Below, piece after piece: positions 9,336-21,841 of a DNA stretch of 64,000 nucleotides. A model generated the notes under the pieces. The model was not told where the DNA came from, did not search any database, and was given only the letters and a program-made list of their open reading frames with translations. The number at the start of each line of letters is the position of its first letter. The stretch's first letter is position 1. Position numbers and translations under genes: made by a program. Source of the stretch: Sacculina carcini (taxonomy: Eukaryota; Arthropoda; Thecostraca; Sacculinidae); NCBI GenBank assembly GCA_916048095.2, contig OU696573.1, positions 3,661,535 through 3,725,534 on the forward strand, in the 5' to 3' direction.

Positions 9336-10618
9336 GGATGTTTATAAAGACGACATAAGCAGTAATCAAACTTGTGTATTGTCCTACACACATCGTTTTG
9401 GCCGATGATGCGATTTCTTTGTGCGAATTATTCTCAACTGACACGTAAAGTTAACGACAACGCGTTTGTTGACGTTTTTTTATATTTATCTTGGCAACAC
9501 CGTATGATCTCGTTTAGCTTTGTTTCGTATCACTCACCTGCCTGTGTTGCAATCGATGCAATGCAACGTCCAAGCGATACACAGTTCAAGTACACATACA
9601 GAGATTTAAGAAGAAGTGTATCATTGTTGACAATTTTCACTGGGTCTTCACCCCATCCACGTGTTAATTCATAAAATAGGTTAGCTTCATACAATAGGTC
9701 AGCAGATAATGATATCTAGTAATTTCAACTGCTTCTCTGCATTGTTGCAAATGTTGACCTTGTATTCCAGTGCCTCTCAAACTTTTTCACTGTCATATTC
9801 CTTCATGCATTCTCAACATTCCTTTGCTTCCCTCATGTTTGTCCCAAATCCCACTCTGACAGAGCAGACAACGAATATTGATTGAGGGAACATTGCTTTC
9901 TATATTTGAAAGTTCACAGCAATTTAACAGCGGATGTACCTGTTCATGTAGACTTCTAACATAATTATCCAATATAAAATATCCGATGATCCGACCTGCG
10001 AAATTCTTGCCATGCCCCTCAGGCTGACGGTACAGGGGTCTCAAAATGATTTGCTGAGAAGAGTAATGAAGCTCAAATAGAAGAGATGGGCTATTTTATG
10101 AAATAGAAATGCGGGCTGCATATGGTCAATTTTATTGGTTAGAATAAATCAATCTACATGAATAGGGCAATTGATTGCAATATCCAGAACAACTTGTGAC
10201 AATTCCAAATGAATAATGTATAAAAAATTACAATATGCATTACATGTGAATTCATTTATGTCTTATTTTGTTTGGTCTCCAAAATTATATAGGCGGTCGC
10301 AGGAAAGTGTTTGCAGAGACTGCGTGTATGAAACCACTGCGTGCATTGCATATGCATTATATCAGTCCGCAATATTTTTCTATTGCCAGCAATGTGTTTG
10401 GACACGGCTAACGTGAATAATAATTTTAATTGGAATTTATGAATTCAGTAAATTCGGTAGCGTGGGCACTCAAGGAAATTAATGTATTTAAATTTATTAA
10501 ATAAACCTTTTGAGTGCCAATTGTGGGGATATATCATACACAGTGGTCAATTGGATGACCCGTATTACTCTTTTCAAGGCAAATTGGTGAAACCACAAAA
10601 ATCCTAGACTAACCAGCA
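9336..10618. other. Non-coding stretch with no recognised feature
   Basis: Short frames only; no domain, repeat terminus or RNA gene identified. Confidence 0.4.
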
Positions 10619-10619
10619 G

Positions 10620-10975
10620 TGCTGCGGTTGTGTGTGTATGTACGTGTGTGTATGTGTGTGTATGTATGTACGTGTGTGTGTATGAACGTGTGTGTGTATG
10701 TATGTGTGTGTGCGCCCATGTGTCCCTGGATGTTTTCCCATGTCTACAGCGATGTTTACTGCCGGTCACCCCACCGACACCCCACTCATTTCGTCACCCA
10801 CACTCTGCACACACATACACACACACTCTCTCTCTCACATACACACACACACGGTATTTTCCACCGACATGTTTTCCTCGCTCGTCCTTAAGCCCTCCTG
10901 TCTGACCCCGATACGTCCAACGCATGTGTGTATATGTCTCTGTGCGTGTGTGTGTGTGTGTGTGTGTGTCTGAGT
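10620..10975 (+). repeat. Compound TG/CA microsatellite block
   Basis: Imperfect (TG/TATG)n at about 10628-10715, (CA)n with a CTCTCT insert at about 10797-10852, and (GT)n at about 10939-10969, separated by unique sequence. Long frames here are artefacts of the dinucleotide repeat. Confidence 0.85.
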
Positions 10976-11029
10976 GTATGGGCATTCAAGCGTGTACGTA
11001 TGCACGTGTGCGTGTATGTTGAGAGTGCG

Positions 11030-11239
11030 TATCGTTCGCGCGCCGTCTGCCGTTAGTGCAGGAGGGTGCTGCTGTGTTTTGCCGGCTCGGGTAGGGTCCG
11101 ACGACTGTGCGGCGACTGGAGGTGTTTTACGGCCGCGAGTCGACCAGATCGCTGTGATAACGTGGCGTCTTCTCACTGGACCTCTCTCACTGGCTCGGTC
11201 GTGGAAAATTCCATCGGCAACCATGATGTCAAGCCGCGG
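11030..11239. promoter_or_regulatory. CpG-rich island-like block, possible promoter or first exon
   Basis: Local enrichment in CpG (TCGTTCGCGCGCCGTCTGCC, GGCCGCGAGTCGACCAGATC) against AT-rich surroundings. It ends with CAACCATGATGTCAAGCCGC followed by GTACGT, which looks like a start codon and donor, but that GTACGT is the terminus of the adjacent inverted-repeat element. Function unproven. Confidence 0.22.
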
Positions 11240-11406
11240 GTACGTTTGGTCCCGCCTCAGTCCCGGCTCTCTTTCTGCTTCTATGCTAGGTTAGGTGAGG
11301 TTAGTTAGGCCATGCTAGAGAAGGAAAAGGAAAGATAAGAAAGGAGAGGAGATGATGTTAGTTAAGAAAGGAAAGAGAGCCGGGACTGACGCGAGACCAA
11401 ACGTAC
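11240..11406 (+). mobile_element. Inverted-repeat MITE with TTAGG-like core
   Basis: Arms of 36 bp (starts GTACGTTTGGTCCCGCCTCA; right arm ends GCGAGACCAAACGTAC) are about 34/36 complementary and enclose a core containing TAGGTTAGGTGAGGTTAGTT. A degraded relative lies at 20003-20114. Non-coding. Confidence 0.75.
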
Positions 11407-14400
11407 TCGACGCGTGATATCCTCAGTTGTTTTCCATCGTCTCTGTGTGACCCAGTCATGACAATCAGACGACCACGTGCGTATGGCCTCTAAGCCACGG
11501 ACACGCGGACGATTGTTTGGTTTCCTCCGTGAACGATGTAGTTGTATGAGGTAGAATGGAAGTGACGTGATGCACGTTTTGCGACCAGGATCGTGTTAGA
11601 TTGCGGATTCCACATGCTGTTGCTTGTTTGCTACAATGTTAAACAAATTATTACATGATTCTGACTGAAGATATTCTCGGTTGGGCAGTGGAGAATTGTT
11701 TTCGGCAGTGAGTTTTTGTTGGAAAATTCAACAGTTTCGTGTCTCGCTAAGTAAACATTTTATGAGTTCGGTTATTTGGTTTCTTTGTAGAACCACAATG
11801 AGGGCAACGTTTGGTGTTTAACCTGATTGTCAACGTTTAGTTCCAATTGTGAAGCGCCACCCGACATACGATTTGACAATTCCAATGACTTGTCAAGTTA
11901 GCATGATGAAGACATGCATATTTTCCTGTCCTTACCGTGCATGCATATTTTCCTGTCATTTGTCATTTGCAAACGGATAATTAAACTTCAATATACTTTT
12001 TTTCCCACTGTCTGTGGATTTAACCGGAAATGATATGGATTGCGAAATCACCTATCTTCCTGATAATTTATTTTCCCAATATTTTCATCTTTCTTTCTCA
12101 ATTAATTTGTGAACTACGGAATCGTCCTCTGTGAGGTCTTGTCGCTGCATTCATGTTCCAGTTGTGAGGTCTTATCGCTGTACTTGTATATATCAGTGAC
12201 CATGTTGAATACAACATTAAGTTGTGAATTTATGAACACTGAAAACTCCTGCAATAAACACAATAAAATACGAGTACATTATTGATTTATACAGTATGTA
12301 TAATTGAATGTACAGTGTAAACACATACACATTGTCTCAGGTTTAACTATTCGTATTGAGACCCGATTGGATATGAGTGTCTATGTATGAGTATGAGTGT
12401 CTTCGTTTTCAGTGAAGGTTATTTCTGAACACCATGTAGACAATATGCTCCTTGAAAGGGCGGATGCGGATTTTCCTTTTTGTATCTTCGTTTTCATCTT
12501 TTTTGTCGGATGTTTCTTGATAATGAACACTTGCAACGCTACCATAAACATTCTACGTTCCTTTTATGCGCTCGTTCGATCATTGAAATCCATCCACTAT
12601 CTCATCCGCTTTCATTTCTCGGGCCTGTCGTTTGATTTGCGTGCTTATCAAGCGTTGTCCCTGCCGTCATTCCTTATACATCCCGCATCTGGTAGGAGGA
12701 CGACGGCATTGATCTGTACGGCCGCACGACTTTCACCGGCCCAACACAAATACGAACAGATGGGAAACGCATCTGCCACTAGTGAATGAGGCTGGCTGAT
12801 CTCGTGGTTCAGGGTCTCGCCCACACTTTCAGCTCACATACACATACACATCACCATGAAGAGAATTAGCGACTGAGCAACATCACTCTTGAATTTGACA
12901 GTTTATTGCTCGTCTCACCAAATATAGTCTGACTTGGTTTGCATGATCTATTGACATGACAACGAGTGTTCCGAACTTGTATGTTATCTTTTATTGTTGA
13001 CTTATGGACTCTTATGTTGGTGCCCCAACTGGGATCCTGGTGGTGAGCCGACAATGATTAGCTCATTTGAATCCATTATTGTAGATGGTGTTTCGTATTT
13101 TCGCGGAGTATCGAAAATAAACTTTCTTTTATCCCACACTAGATGGTTCATTCTACATTGTTTATTCGGCTCATGGGGCTAGCTTTAACTCTAGCCTAGT
13201 CTCAAGCTACATAGCGCGCAACCTTCCAGTTTGGTGTTTGGCTCCACTACAATTCCAACTTGTAAAAGTGTATCTACGATATGGACATGATCTATCGTGA
13301 ACTACCCCATATACACAAACAATCGACGCGACATTTCATTTTACGCTTGTAGTTTGCTCATAATCATCACGAATTTTGCCAGGCGAAATCTCTTGTGTGT
13401 GATAGTTTAAATATTGGTTTTTCCATGTTTTGTATTCTAAACAGTAAACAGTAAACAAACAGTAAACAGTAAACAGTGAACATTCTAAACAGGGGCTGAA
13501 ACCTCCCCAGAAATGTGCCAAGCCCCCGCAAAAAATCCTCACCATGAACATTTCGAGTTTTTCATGCTGCGTCAAACCCCGGCATCTTTTCTATTCACCC
13601 CCTCCCCCTAGTCCCCACCTAACTTATAAATCCTGGGGCTGCCACTGATTCTGAACCATTATGTAGGTGTGAATGTTGTACAGAGTCACTGATTTTGCTA
13701 TGATTATGCTGACTCGGTTCACAAAGAAATGCCCCATTATGGTTCAGTGCACTGAGTTCAACTGCTTGCATAAAAAATTGTGCATTTGTTTTGATCGAAA
13801 GATGGAAATGATAGTTGTAAACACGCACCTGTACTGTCGGTAACTGATTAGACACGTATCCGCTTCCTGTGTGATAAGGGAACGACTCTATTCTTCTGAG
13901 GAAAACACGAAGTGGGAACATTCATTGCAAACTACCGGAAATATACTAGGAAATATTGTGTAATTTGTACTAGCATTCACCAAAAAAGTGTGCGTTCGCC
14001 CATCGCTATGTGTGTGAGTTTCAATTTTATTTTGTTTTTTTTCTGGGACTTATCATTACTGCTGCCAACTTACTGTATTTTTCCAAGAACCCCAATTAGA
14101 CATTCTGGTTTAATCTTGGTATCCTAGATCCTGGTTCTAGATGCGCTTTTGATTATTGTTCATCACATGGCTACTCCGTAAATCTCCTTTTCACATGTAA
14201 TTCTCCTCACTTTCTCCGCTGATCTTCAATCGGATCTCTGCTTTGATATCGTGCAAAAAATTGCATGATGTTGCGGAGTTTCACATGCAATGGGTATGTG
14301 TGCACAACATGCAATGTTGCATACATATCTGCAGAAGGAATCTGAACAATCCACTATCATTCCTTGACCGTTATTGTTATATCGTCACATATTTTGACTG

Positions 14401-14845
14401 GAGATTTTGCCTCTAGTGATTCCTGAGTTGAAGTTGAAAATTCTCACATCCGCATGCCTCCAGGCACCGGCGTTCCTTGGATTGCTCATAGGATGCAAAC
14501 GCCATGTTCCTGTCAATTCAACGGTGTACAGAGCATAGAGTATTTGCTCCTCCGCACACCCAAATGCAGACACGATAACCTATGCTTGTGAACATTTTTT
14601 ATCTCTCTCTCAATATTTTTTTCGCATTAAACTGCTCAATGAGCGGTGTGTATTCTGCGCCAGCAGTATACAAAAAAGGTTATTCTTTCTGCAATTTTTA
14701 AATTCTGTTCAATTATTATTTTTCTCATAAATTTTACTGTGTACACCTTGTTCATGTGGCTCTTGTGGCATTAATGTGGTTCGATCTTTTCTACCTACCT
14801 CATTTTTATATGCAATGGGCTGCCTGTGGTGTCAATACTACATTG
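11407..14845. other. Non-coding stretch, largely featureless
   Basis: No supported gene. A short tandem of AAACAGT units lies at about 13438-13490. The 130-codon frame at 12397-12789 has no recognisable domain and I do not call it. Confidence 0.4.
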
Positions 14846-15038
14846 CAGTGGCGTCGCCAGAATTTTTCCAGTGGGGGGCTGAGGGGAGAGGGGGCCAAGA
14901 AGAAAGGCGTGGGGGCTTGGCGAAACATGAGGTGCTACACTCGAAATGTTCATGGTCACGATGGGCTTAGGGACTTAGGGGGCTTAGGGGGACTTGATAT
15001 TTTTGGGCCCCTCCAACCCCCCTTTGGCGCCGCCACTG
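14846..15038 (+). mobile_element. hAT-type MITE, family A copy
   Basis: Ends CAGTGGCGTCGCCAG and TTTGGCGCCGCCACTG are inverted repeats. The interior has GGGGGCTGAGGGGAGAG and CTACACTCGAAATGTTCATGG, shared with copies at 26131 and 63822. Flanks CTACATTG / CTACTCAT match only partly. Confidence 0.75.
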
Positions 15039-15134
15039 CTACTCATAGCCCGTCCACAAGTCCTTCATACTATCATTCACTAACGGCGAGAAAAAACATC
15101 AGATCAATATTTTCAGCGCGACCCCAACAGGAAG

Positions 15135-15370
15135 TGCACAGTAAACACCTGCACGCGCACACACGCTCACACCTCTCCCCTCCAGCACATACACACACAA
15201 ACACGCACACACGCACACATTCACTCAAATACACACATATTTGCATGTTTACTCGCTGATATGCTACCGTCCTACCATATATAAATTCACGTTGTATTTT
15301 CCAACGTGTACTCGCGTGTACGTGTGTGTATGTGTGTGTGTGTGTGTGTGTACGTGGGTGTGTATGTGTC
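15135..15370. repeat. CA then GT microsatellite tracts
   Basis: Imperfect CA-rich tract at about 15150-15240 and GT-rich tract at about 15311-15370, with about 70 bp between. Confidence 0.8.
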
Positions 15371-15682
15371 AATCGATCTGTATGATTTTCGACATGTCAG
15401 CGTGGCGGTCACACACCACTGACATGCAACAATGTCACTCGTGCCAATTAATACCAGCTGAATTAATGAATGGAACAATGGTCCCACAGGCAGGATGGCC
15501 TAGGGGTAGTGCCATTCCGCGCCACCATTATCCACGCCACCAACGACGCCACCAGCAGCGCCACCAAGGTTGTGTCTGCTGTGTTCACATCGATCAATTG
15601 TCGGCAATATTGATTGTGACCACGATATTCACAAGACCCCGTCCCAACTTCCTAGTCTATCTGTGATGTTTGGAGTGACTGT

Positions 15683-15790
15683 GTGTGCTTGCGTATGTGT
15701 GTGTGTGTGTGTGTGGGAGAGTGTGCTCGTGGGAATATTTCTCACGCACACACACACATACAAACATACACACACACATACATACATATG
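15683..15790. repeat. GT then CA microsatellite tracts (inverted pair)
   Basis: GT-rich at 15683-15725 and CA-rich at 15742-15787, able to pair with each other. Confidence 0.75.
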
Positions 15791-16300
15791 TTAAGACACC
15801 GTTCAAGCGTGCACTCCTGGAGATTAAGCGAATCAAGCGCTCGAGACCGCTCATCGTTCACACAGTGTTTGTGTCTGAGATTGAAGTCACACAACACCGA
15901 TACTTGTGGCTCAAAGTAATAAGTTATATTTAAGTCGCATTTCTGGATATTCTATTTTATATTTGCTGTTTTAATCTCAAATGACCAAAGAGATGAATGA
16001 AGGCAAGAGCGATTGAAATTTATCATCTCCGATCAGGTGACTGAAAGGGATTCGTTTTTCAGTTATATCGACATATGGACTTAATAATTCCCTTGCAGTC
16101 GTGTTGAAGTGCACATTCTGTTGTGGCTGAATGAGCCGCAATCATACATGGTGGGGACGGTAGATAACCTAGCCTCGCTACTGAATGCCTCAGGGGTCAG
16201 ACTATCTACCCCAAACAACCAATAACTGCAGCCGAAATATGGAAGATTAATTAAAATTTTATGAGCTTTTCTCCTGCCGTTGAATTTCTTCTCTATTCAG

Positions 16301-16450
16301 CACGCTAGCACATATAGTGATCTGGACGAGTTCATCTTGTGGGTCAGAAGATACCGCAACAAACGTCCTGACTCAGAAAACATATTGTCTTGGCCCTCAT
16401 TCGCGGCAAAGATGACTCCATTAGATTCTCTTTTGCCAGCACATATGCTA
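16301..16450 (+). other. Exon-like open segment of unknown product
   Basis: A pyrimidine-rich acceptor (TTTCTTCTCTATTCAG ending at 16300) is followed by 50 open codons and a near-consensus donor GTATGT at 16451. Length is a multiple of three with phase 0 at both ends. The peptide has normal complexity (for example DLDEFILWVRRYRNKRPDSE). I do not recognise it. It could be an upstream exon of the GAS2-like gene, an exon of another gene, or chance; it does not supply the phase needed directly before the exon at 33130. Confidence 0.3.
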
Positions 16451-16451
16451 G

Positions 16452-17745
16452 TATGTTTTTCGGTGGAATAATTATTTTGACTGTTGCATGCTAGTTACAC
16501 AAACAAGACCCTTAACCTTCATCCTTCAACCAATCATAAATTCTGACCGCCATTTTTTTGCAGAATGGTATTATACGGATTAGTCTTTGCCGTATGCGAA
16601 TCGATTTCATACCATAGAAAGATAAGGATACACAATTTTAACATGTTCCCAACACATCAGTCAAATCAGGAAGTTTCTCTAATGACGAATGTAAACCATA
16701 GTTTTCAACCAAAAAGCTGATATAATGTTATGTCGCATGCAAGACTACTATCATTCAGAAAATAGTAGGTTTTGATAAAAAAAATAAAACAAGTGGAAAG
16801 CACATCTACTTTACTACCTCAGCATTCATATTATCTTATATTAACAACCAAATTTTCAACGAACTATTACAGTGGAGAATAGAAGTCATTCATTGTACAG
16901 TCTTCAATCTCTACTTATTCTGAGATCTTTGCTGTTTTAACTTATTTAGCAGAGATCACAAGGCGATATTCTTGCGCTGAAGAGATGTCCACAAGTGTCT
17001 GAGATGTCTGTGCGTCACTTTTCCACAGACATCTCCTCTAACTTGGCCTAAAATTCCTTCTGTAAAGCACTGGACCCACGCAGATGTGATCACACTTTTG
17101 CTTGAAGTTCACACATAACAACGCTCTTCTAATCAATATTGCATATGCTCAGCTTTTGCCAAGACCAGGCCAGCTAATATCACTCACTATCTGTTGAGAA
17201 TATCGAACTAGCAAATGGTCATTCGTTTCCAACGCGAGAAACATGCGTGTGGTGGGCTAAGTGATGCACTTCACAGATTGCCACTTGATTTCAGACAACA
17301 ATCAAGGTCAAACAGCCAGTCTCCAATCTCGTTGACATCTTATCTATCTTCGCAACATGTAGGCTTGCATCACTCACACTTCAATTGGTATATATATATT
17401 GTCGGAGTGCTTCAGCATGTGGGACGAAATGATGTCGGATGAACGGATTTTCCCTAGAATTGGTGTACAGTGTTCTCTTGTTAGTGCGCTTGTTTTCAGC
17501 TTAACGCTTCAATTTGCGCATTGTTTTCCTTCGTGACAGCAATCTTGCACGCGCAATGAGCACACGCATGATGTGCAATTGAACACATGCCTGGAACCGG
17601 CTTGGAATGTTTTTGAAGCAGCATTTTGAGCAAGTGCAAATCAGCCTACACGAGCATCTTATTAGAATTTGGGAATCAGGAGATTTGGGAATTCCCATAT
17701 CTGTACACTTGTGCGTGAAACGAGCGTCTCATTTCCGCTCTTCTG
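16452..17745. other. Non-coding stretch with no recognised feature
   Basis: Short frames, no repeat termini or domain matches seen. Confidence 0.4.
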
Positions 17746-17746
17746 A

Positions 17747-17752
17747 CACACA

Positions 17753-17783
<31 letters not shown>

Positions 17784-18028
17784 GCACATACACACCCACT
17801 AACTCACATACACACAAACACACTCACATACACGCACACATAAACACACATTCTTCTTTCATTATTCTTCACACACACACACACATGCGCACACACACGC
17901 GCACACAGACATACAGACACACACACACACACACACATACACATACACATACACACACATACACACACACGCAAGCAGACACACGCGCACACAGACATAC
18001 AGACACACACGCGCACACAGACATACAG

Positions 18029-18062
<34 letters not shown>

Positions 18063-18115
18063 ATACACATACACACACATACACACACACGCAAACACAC
18101 ACACGCGCTCGCACA
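17747..18115 (+). repeat. Long CA microsatellite with 120-bp higher-order period
   Basis: About 370 bp of CA-rich repeat broken near 17845-17870. The block from about 17941 (ACATACACATACACACACAT) recurs exactly 120 bp later at 18061, so the array has expanded by segmental copying as well as by dinucleotide slippage. Confidence 0.85.
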
Positions 18116-18476
18116 CACATGTATACGGAACGCGTAACGCAGACACGCCCAGATGCGCACTGACATTATGTGGTCGGAACAGCTGAGAAGGATACACTAA
18201 CAGCGAACTCACAGGAGGCATTTCACCGGCTTGCGGTCGACGTTGAAACAGGTGACTGCGGCGACAGGCGAGACTTTCCAACGAGATGCCGTTTTTTGAA
18301 AATCACAAATCACACGGCCGGACTGACAACTGGTTTCTCTCGGCTGGGAGATGTCAGATCCAATGTTGGTGTTGGTGTGCTGCATCAGTTTACGGGCCAG
18401 TACAGGTGTGAGAGAGTGTCACAGAGATAGATGCTGGCCTGTCGCTCTCATCTCACTATCTCACATGCGTCTCCAT

Positions 18477-18769
18477 CAGTGGCGGCGACAGGATTTTTCC
18501 GATGGGGGGGGGGGCTGAGGGAGAGCTAAGGAAAAAGTTGAGAGGACTTGGCGAAGCATGAAGAGCTACACTCGAACGCTGACTACATATTATAATAATA
18601 AGGTACTGGGGCACACTGAGTCCTCGAACTTGAACCCAAATTACACGACTTCATTTACAGTGGTAAGAAATTTGTATATCCATGATTATGATTTTTGGGG
18701 GTCTTAGGGGGCGTTTGGCATATTTCTGGGGGGCCAGAGCCCCCCAAACGCCCCTTGGCGCCGCCACTG
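18477..18769 (+). mobile_element. hAT-type MITE, family A, complete copy
   Basis: 293 bp, begins CAGTGGCGGCGACAGG, ends TTGGCGCCGCCACTG, with perfect 8-bp duplication GTCTCCAT at 18469-18476 and 18770-18777. The interior (CTACACTCGAACGCTGACTA, ATATTATAATAATA) matches the inverted copy split by the LINE at 44435-50394. No coding capacity. Confidence 0.9.
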
Positions 18770-18779
18770 GTCTCCATTG

Positions 18780-20002
18780 ATCTCTTGTGCTGCAAGAGGA
18801 GATATTGCATGTGTAAATCATGAAAAGATGCTTGCATCTTGATTATCTGTCTGATATGGCGCTTCTTGAAATTTTGAAACTTATTTTACAAATGCAAAGA
18901 CCAGTCAAAATAGTGTGTTTGATAGAGGTGGCTTGGGAATAATACATCTTTCGTTGACTAATAGTGCTTGCTTCCAATTTGAGATATTAATTGAATAGAA
19001 CTTTGAAAACCAGTTTCAATACATTTCTGGATACTGTAAGCCACCGATGAATGCAAAATGTACATTATGCATGGAAGTTTTTAAGTATCAAAATTATGCT
19101 ATATCAAGAGGGAATATTTTATCAGGGCGAATATCTTACGACAATATCTCAAGGCACAGGCTAATATGGCACAGGTAAATATGGCACAGGTAAATATTGG
19201 CACATGTAAATATGGCACTGGTAAAAATAAAATTACCTAACCTAACATTTTACGTTTAACATTTCACATTTAACGTGACATTTTTACTTGTGCTATTTTT
19301 TCCTCTGTCATTTTAACGTTCCTCATTTTCGACAGATTGAAGTTATCTGATATCATTTGATTCGCAATACGACATAACGTCCACTGGTGCACAAAATTTC
19401 AGTGATAAAGAACTACACTATAAGGAAAAGTGGCTTGTAACATGGAGAATGTATGTGAAATCTAATTACACATATACTACGTGGATAACAATCAGTGTTT
19501 GAGGAAATGTGTCAGAACATACCAGAAAACACGACCGTTCAAAACTCATACCATAGTTTATTTTATTTTTTCAACTCAACAACAGCTGCTGATTACCAAA
19601 CGTCGTATTGACATCCAGTAAGTGGAGGGTTTTCTCATCTATTCTCATCATCTCATCTCTTCATCGATTTTTCACATTTCACTTCATCACATTTTGTAAG
19701 TGTGTTTGTGCATGTATGAATGTGGGTTTGCATTGCTGTGATAACCATTGGCCGGGTAGGGCGTCGCTTGAAAATTGCATAAACACTGAATTACTTCTAC
19801 TAGGTGATTGCCGGAATATGATTAAATTCTCAGTATTAACAAGACCACACATCTACGATTCCAGGCACAAAATAGTCACATGTAAGGACTTTTTTTGCTG
19901 TAAATATTCTGCTTTTGGCTTGCTCTGTAAACATTCTTGCCCCACTCAGATGTCCAGTTTGTCAAGAGCTTAATTTAGGGGAAACATGCTGTTACTACCC
20001 AG
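18780..20002. other. Non-coding stretch; short tandem near 19160
   Basis: About four copies of a 15-bp unit like AAATATGGCACAGGT at 19160-19220. Otherwise nothing recognised. Confidence 0.45.
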
Positions 20003-20114
20003 GTACGCTTCAGTGCCGGTTCTTGTTCTGTTTTATGTTAGGTTAGGTTAGGTTGGTTAGGCTAGGCTAGTTAGGAAAGAGAGAGAGCCGCGACTGAGTT
20101 GGGACCAAACGTAC
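20003..20114 (+). mobile_element. Degraded inverted-repeat MITE with (TTAGG)n core
   Basis: The right arm (GAGCCGCGACTGAGTTGGGA then CCAAACGTAC) matches the element at 11240-11406; the left arm is eroded. The core reads TTAGGTTAGGTTAGGTTGGT. Confidence 0.6.
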
Positions 20115-20539
20115 CTGGTACGTAATGTCCTTATACCCGATTGAAGCATGGTATAATTAAATTATTAAAGGAATGTTCCAATATATAAAATTTTCTTATG
20201 AGACATTTGAATGCAGTTTTAGGTCGTTTAATTGGAGCGTAACTTCATGTCGTTCATACCGTTCATGTCTCGCTCTCACTATGCGTCCAGCTTTATTGAT
20301 GATCGATAGCCGAATGTCAGAAATCGGGGACGAAACCACATAACCACGGAAGCGGGCGGTATTGAGAGGAGAGAAGAGAATATGAGCGAAACTCTGAGCG
20401 ATCACCGACATGCAAACACGCTCCCGTGTCCCCAATGAATGTGAACACAGCAGGTCGCGCCGAAATTAAGCGTCCGCATCAGAGATTGGACAGCTCATCA
20501 GACGTCTGATAGCGGAATGAAATACACTATCAGAGGTCC

Positions 20540-20612
20540 GCCTCGTAGCCGAGTGGCTAAAACACACACTCTGTGCACGAGTGGTCCAGGGTTCGATTCC
20601 CTGGCGAGGTGA
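20540..20612 (+). repeat. tRNA-like head of a probable SINE or tRNA pseudogene
   Basis: Contains box A TAGCCGAGTGG and a perfect box B GGTTCGATTCC within a T-arm (CAGGG/CCCTG). An acceptor stem can pair seven bases with wobbles. The anticodon arm does not give a normal U33 loop, so this is probably not a working tRNA. It is followed by about 180 bp of CpG-rich sequence to about 20790 that may be the SINE body. Only one copy is in the window. Confidence 0.5.
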
Positions 20613-21429
20613 AACGGTTGGGTTCGTTTCTTAAAGGGAAAGCCCAATTGCCGCAGGGCGGGTTTCGTGTGTGCCGTGCAGTTTTCTGTACTGGCCGTGA
20701 CTGCGATAACCCGTGTGGCGGCCGGACCTGCGGTGTGCCAGCCCGGCCCGCGAGGCTTGCCCATGCAAAATTCACGCGAACATTAGCCTTTCCACTGCTG
20801 TGTTCAAATGCGGAATTATCATTATCAATGAAATGCAGAAAAGACGTGCATACATTAAGAATATTAAGAGAAAATTGATGTGGTGTCGTCTTATGACGGA
20901 CGACATGAACTGAACGTCAAACCAGAATGGCAAGGGAGTCTTTCCGAGCACTCTAGCTCAAACAGTGAACTCCTCAATACATCTGTGAGCTTCTTAATCA
21001 CTGTTTCTAGACAGATGCATCTATGCACAGACGGCCAATTTTCTATCATTGTTCTGTACTGTATAATGTAGAGCTGACTGTAGAACACAGGGCAAATAGA
21101 ACCGTGCACTGGTCATTTCACGAAACCTTTCACTGGAAATGTAACGGAAATGAGTTCGTTTAGTACACGAACGTACACAAGCGAATCTGCACACAAGGAA
21201 ATTGCACTGAATCGTGTACGCTTTGCAGGCTCTCGCTCGCTCTCGCTCTTGCTTGCATATACGTACTTGCAGGAGCCGAGCGGCATTAGAAAGTTGCAGT
21301 AATGGCGGATGTAATTGCCGCTAGTCAACACGGCCTCAGCACATGTGTGACAATTATTCTACATCCAGATTCACACCGTTCGTGATTATGCAATGACGCA
21401 TACACAGGTGAACGAACAGTGCACTCTTA

Positions 21430-21545
21430 TGATATGGAAAGTGTGTATGTGGATGTGTGTATGTGTGTTTGCGTCTGTTGGCGATTTGAACGGATGGATG
21501 TATATGTGTGTGTGTGCGTGTGTGTGTGCGTGTGTGTCAGTCAGC
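21430..21545 (+). repeat. GT-rich microsatellite
   Basis: Interrupted TG tract; frames across it are artefacts. Confidence 0.7.
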
Positions 21546-21841
21546 TGTCAATCAGTTGTTGCCCGAGGGCATGGTCTCGCTCGGACAAACACCAGAAACA
21601 CAAACACGCAAACACAAGAGCATAGACGCCAACTGTCCAAATTATCAACTGTCTTCTATGCACATACGGCTCTGAATTCATGTCTCCTTATACACGCAAT
21701 GCAAATTCTTAATTCATGTGATTAAATTTTTATTTGTACAATCCGTGGCTATTAGGGTGAATGCGATGGTCATATTCTAAATGATAAATGGTACTCACCA
21801 TGCTTGCTCTGTCCATGGTGCATTCGCCAGAACCTCAAAAC

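Noticed and set aside
11221..11245. First coding exon ATGATGTCAAGCCGCGG with donor GTACGT
   Set aside because: The GTACGT is the terminus of an inverted-repeat MITE, so the apparent donor is better explained by the insertion; no link to a downstream exon.
12397..12789. 130-codon plus-strand frame
   Set aside because: No recognisable domain, mixed hydrophobic/basic composition, no splice or homology support.
17747..18115. CRISPR array
   Set aside because: The repetition is a CA microsatellite with higher-order copying, with no repeat-spacer structure, in an animal genome.
17804..18281. Long frames on both strands rich in Cys-Val or Thr-His (also at 10.6, 15.2, 26.6, 27.8, 30.4, 36.4 and 60.3 kb)
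   Set aside because: They are translations of CA/GT microsatellites; all frames of such a repeat lack stops. No start context, splice signal or domain.
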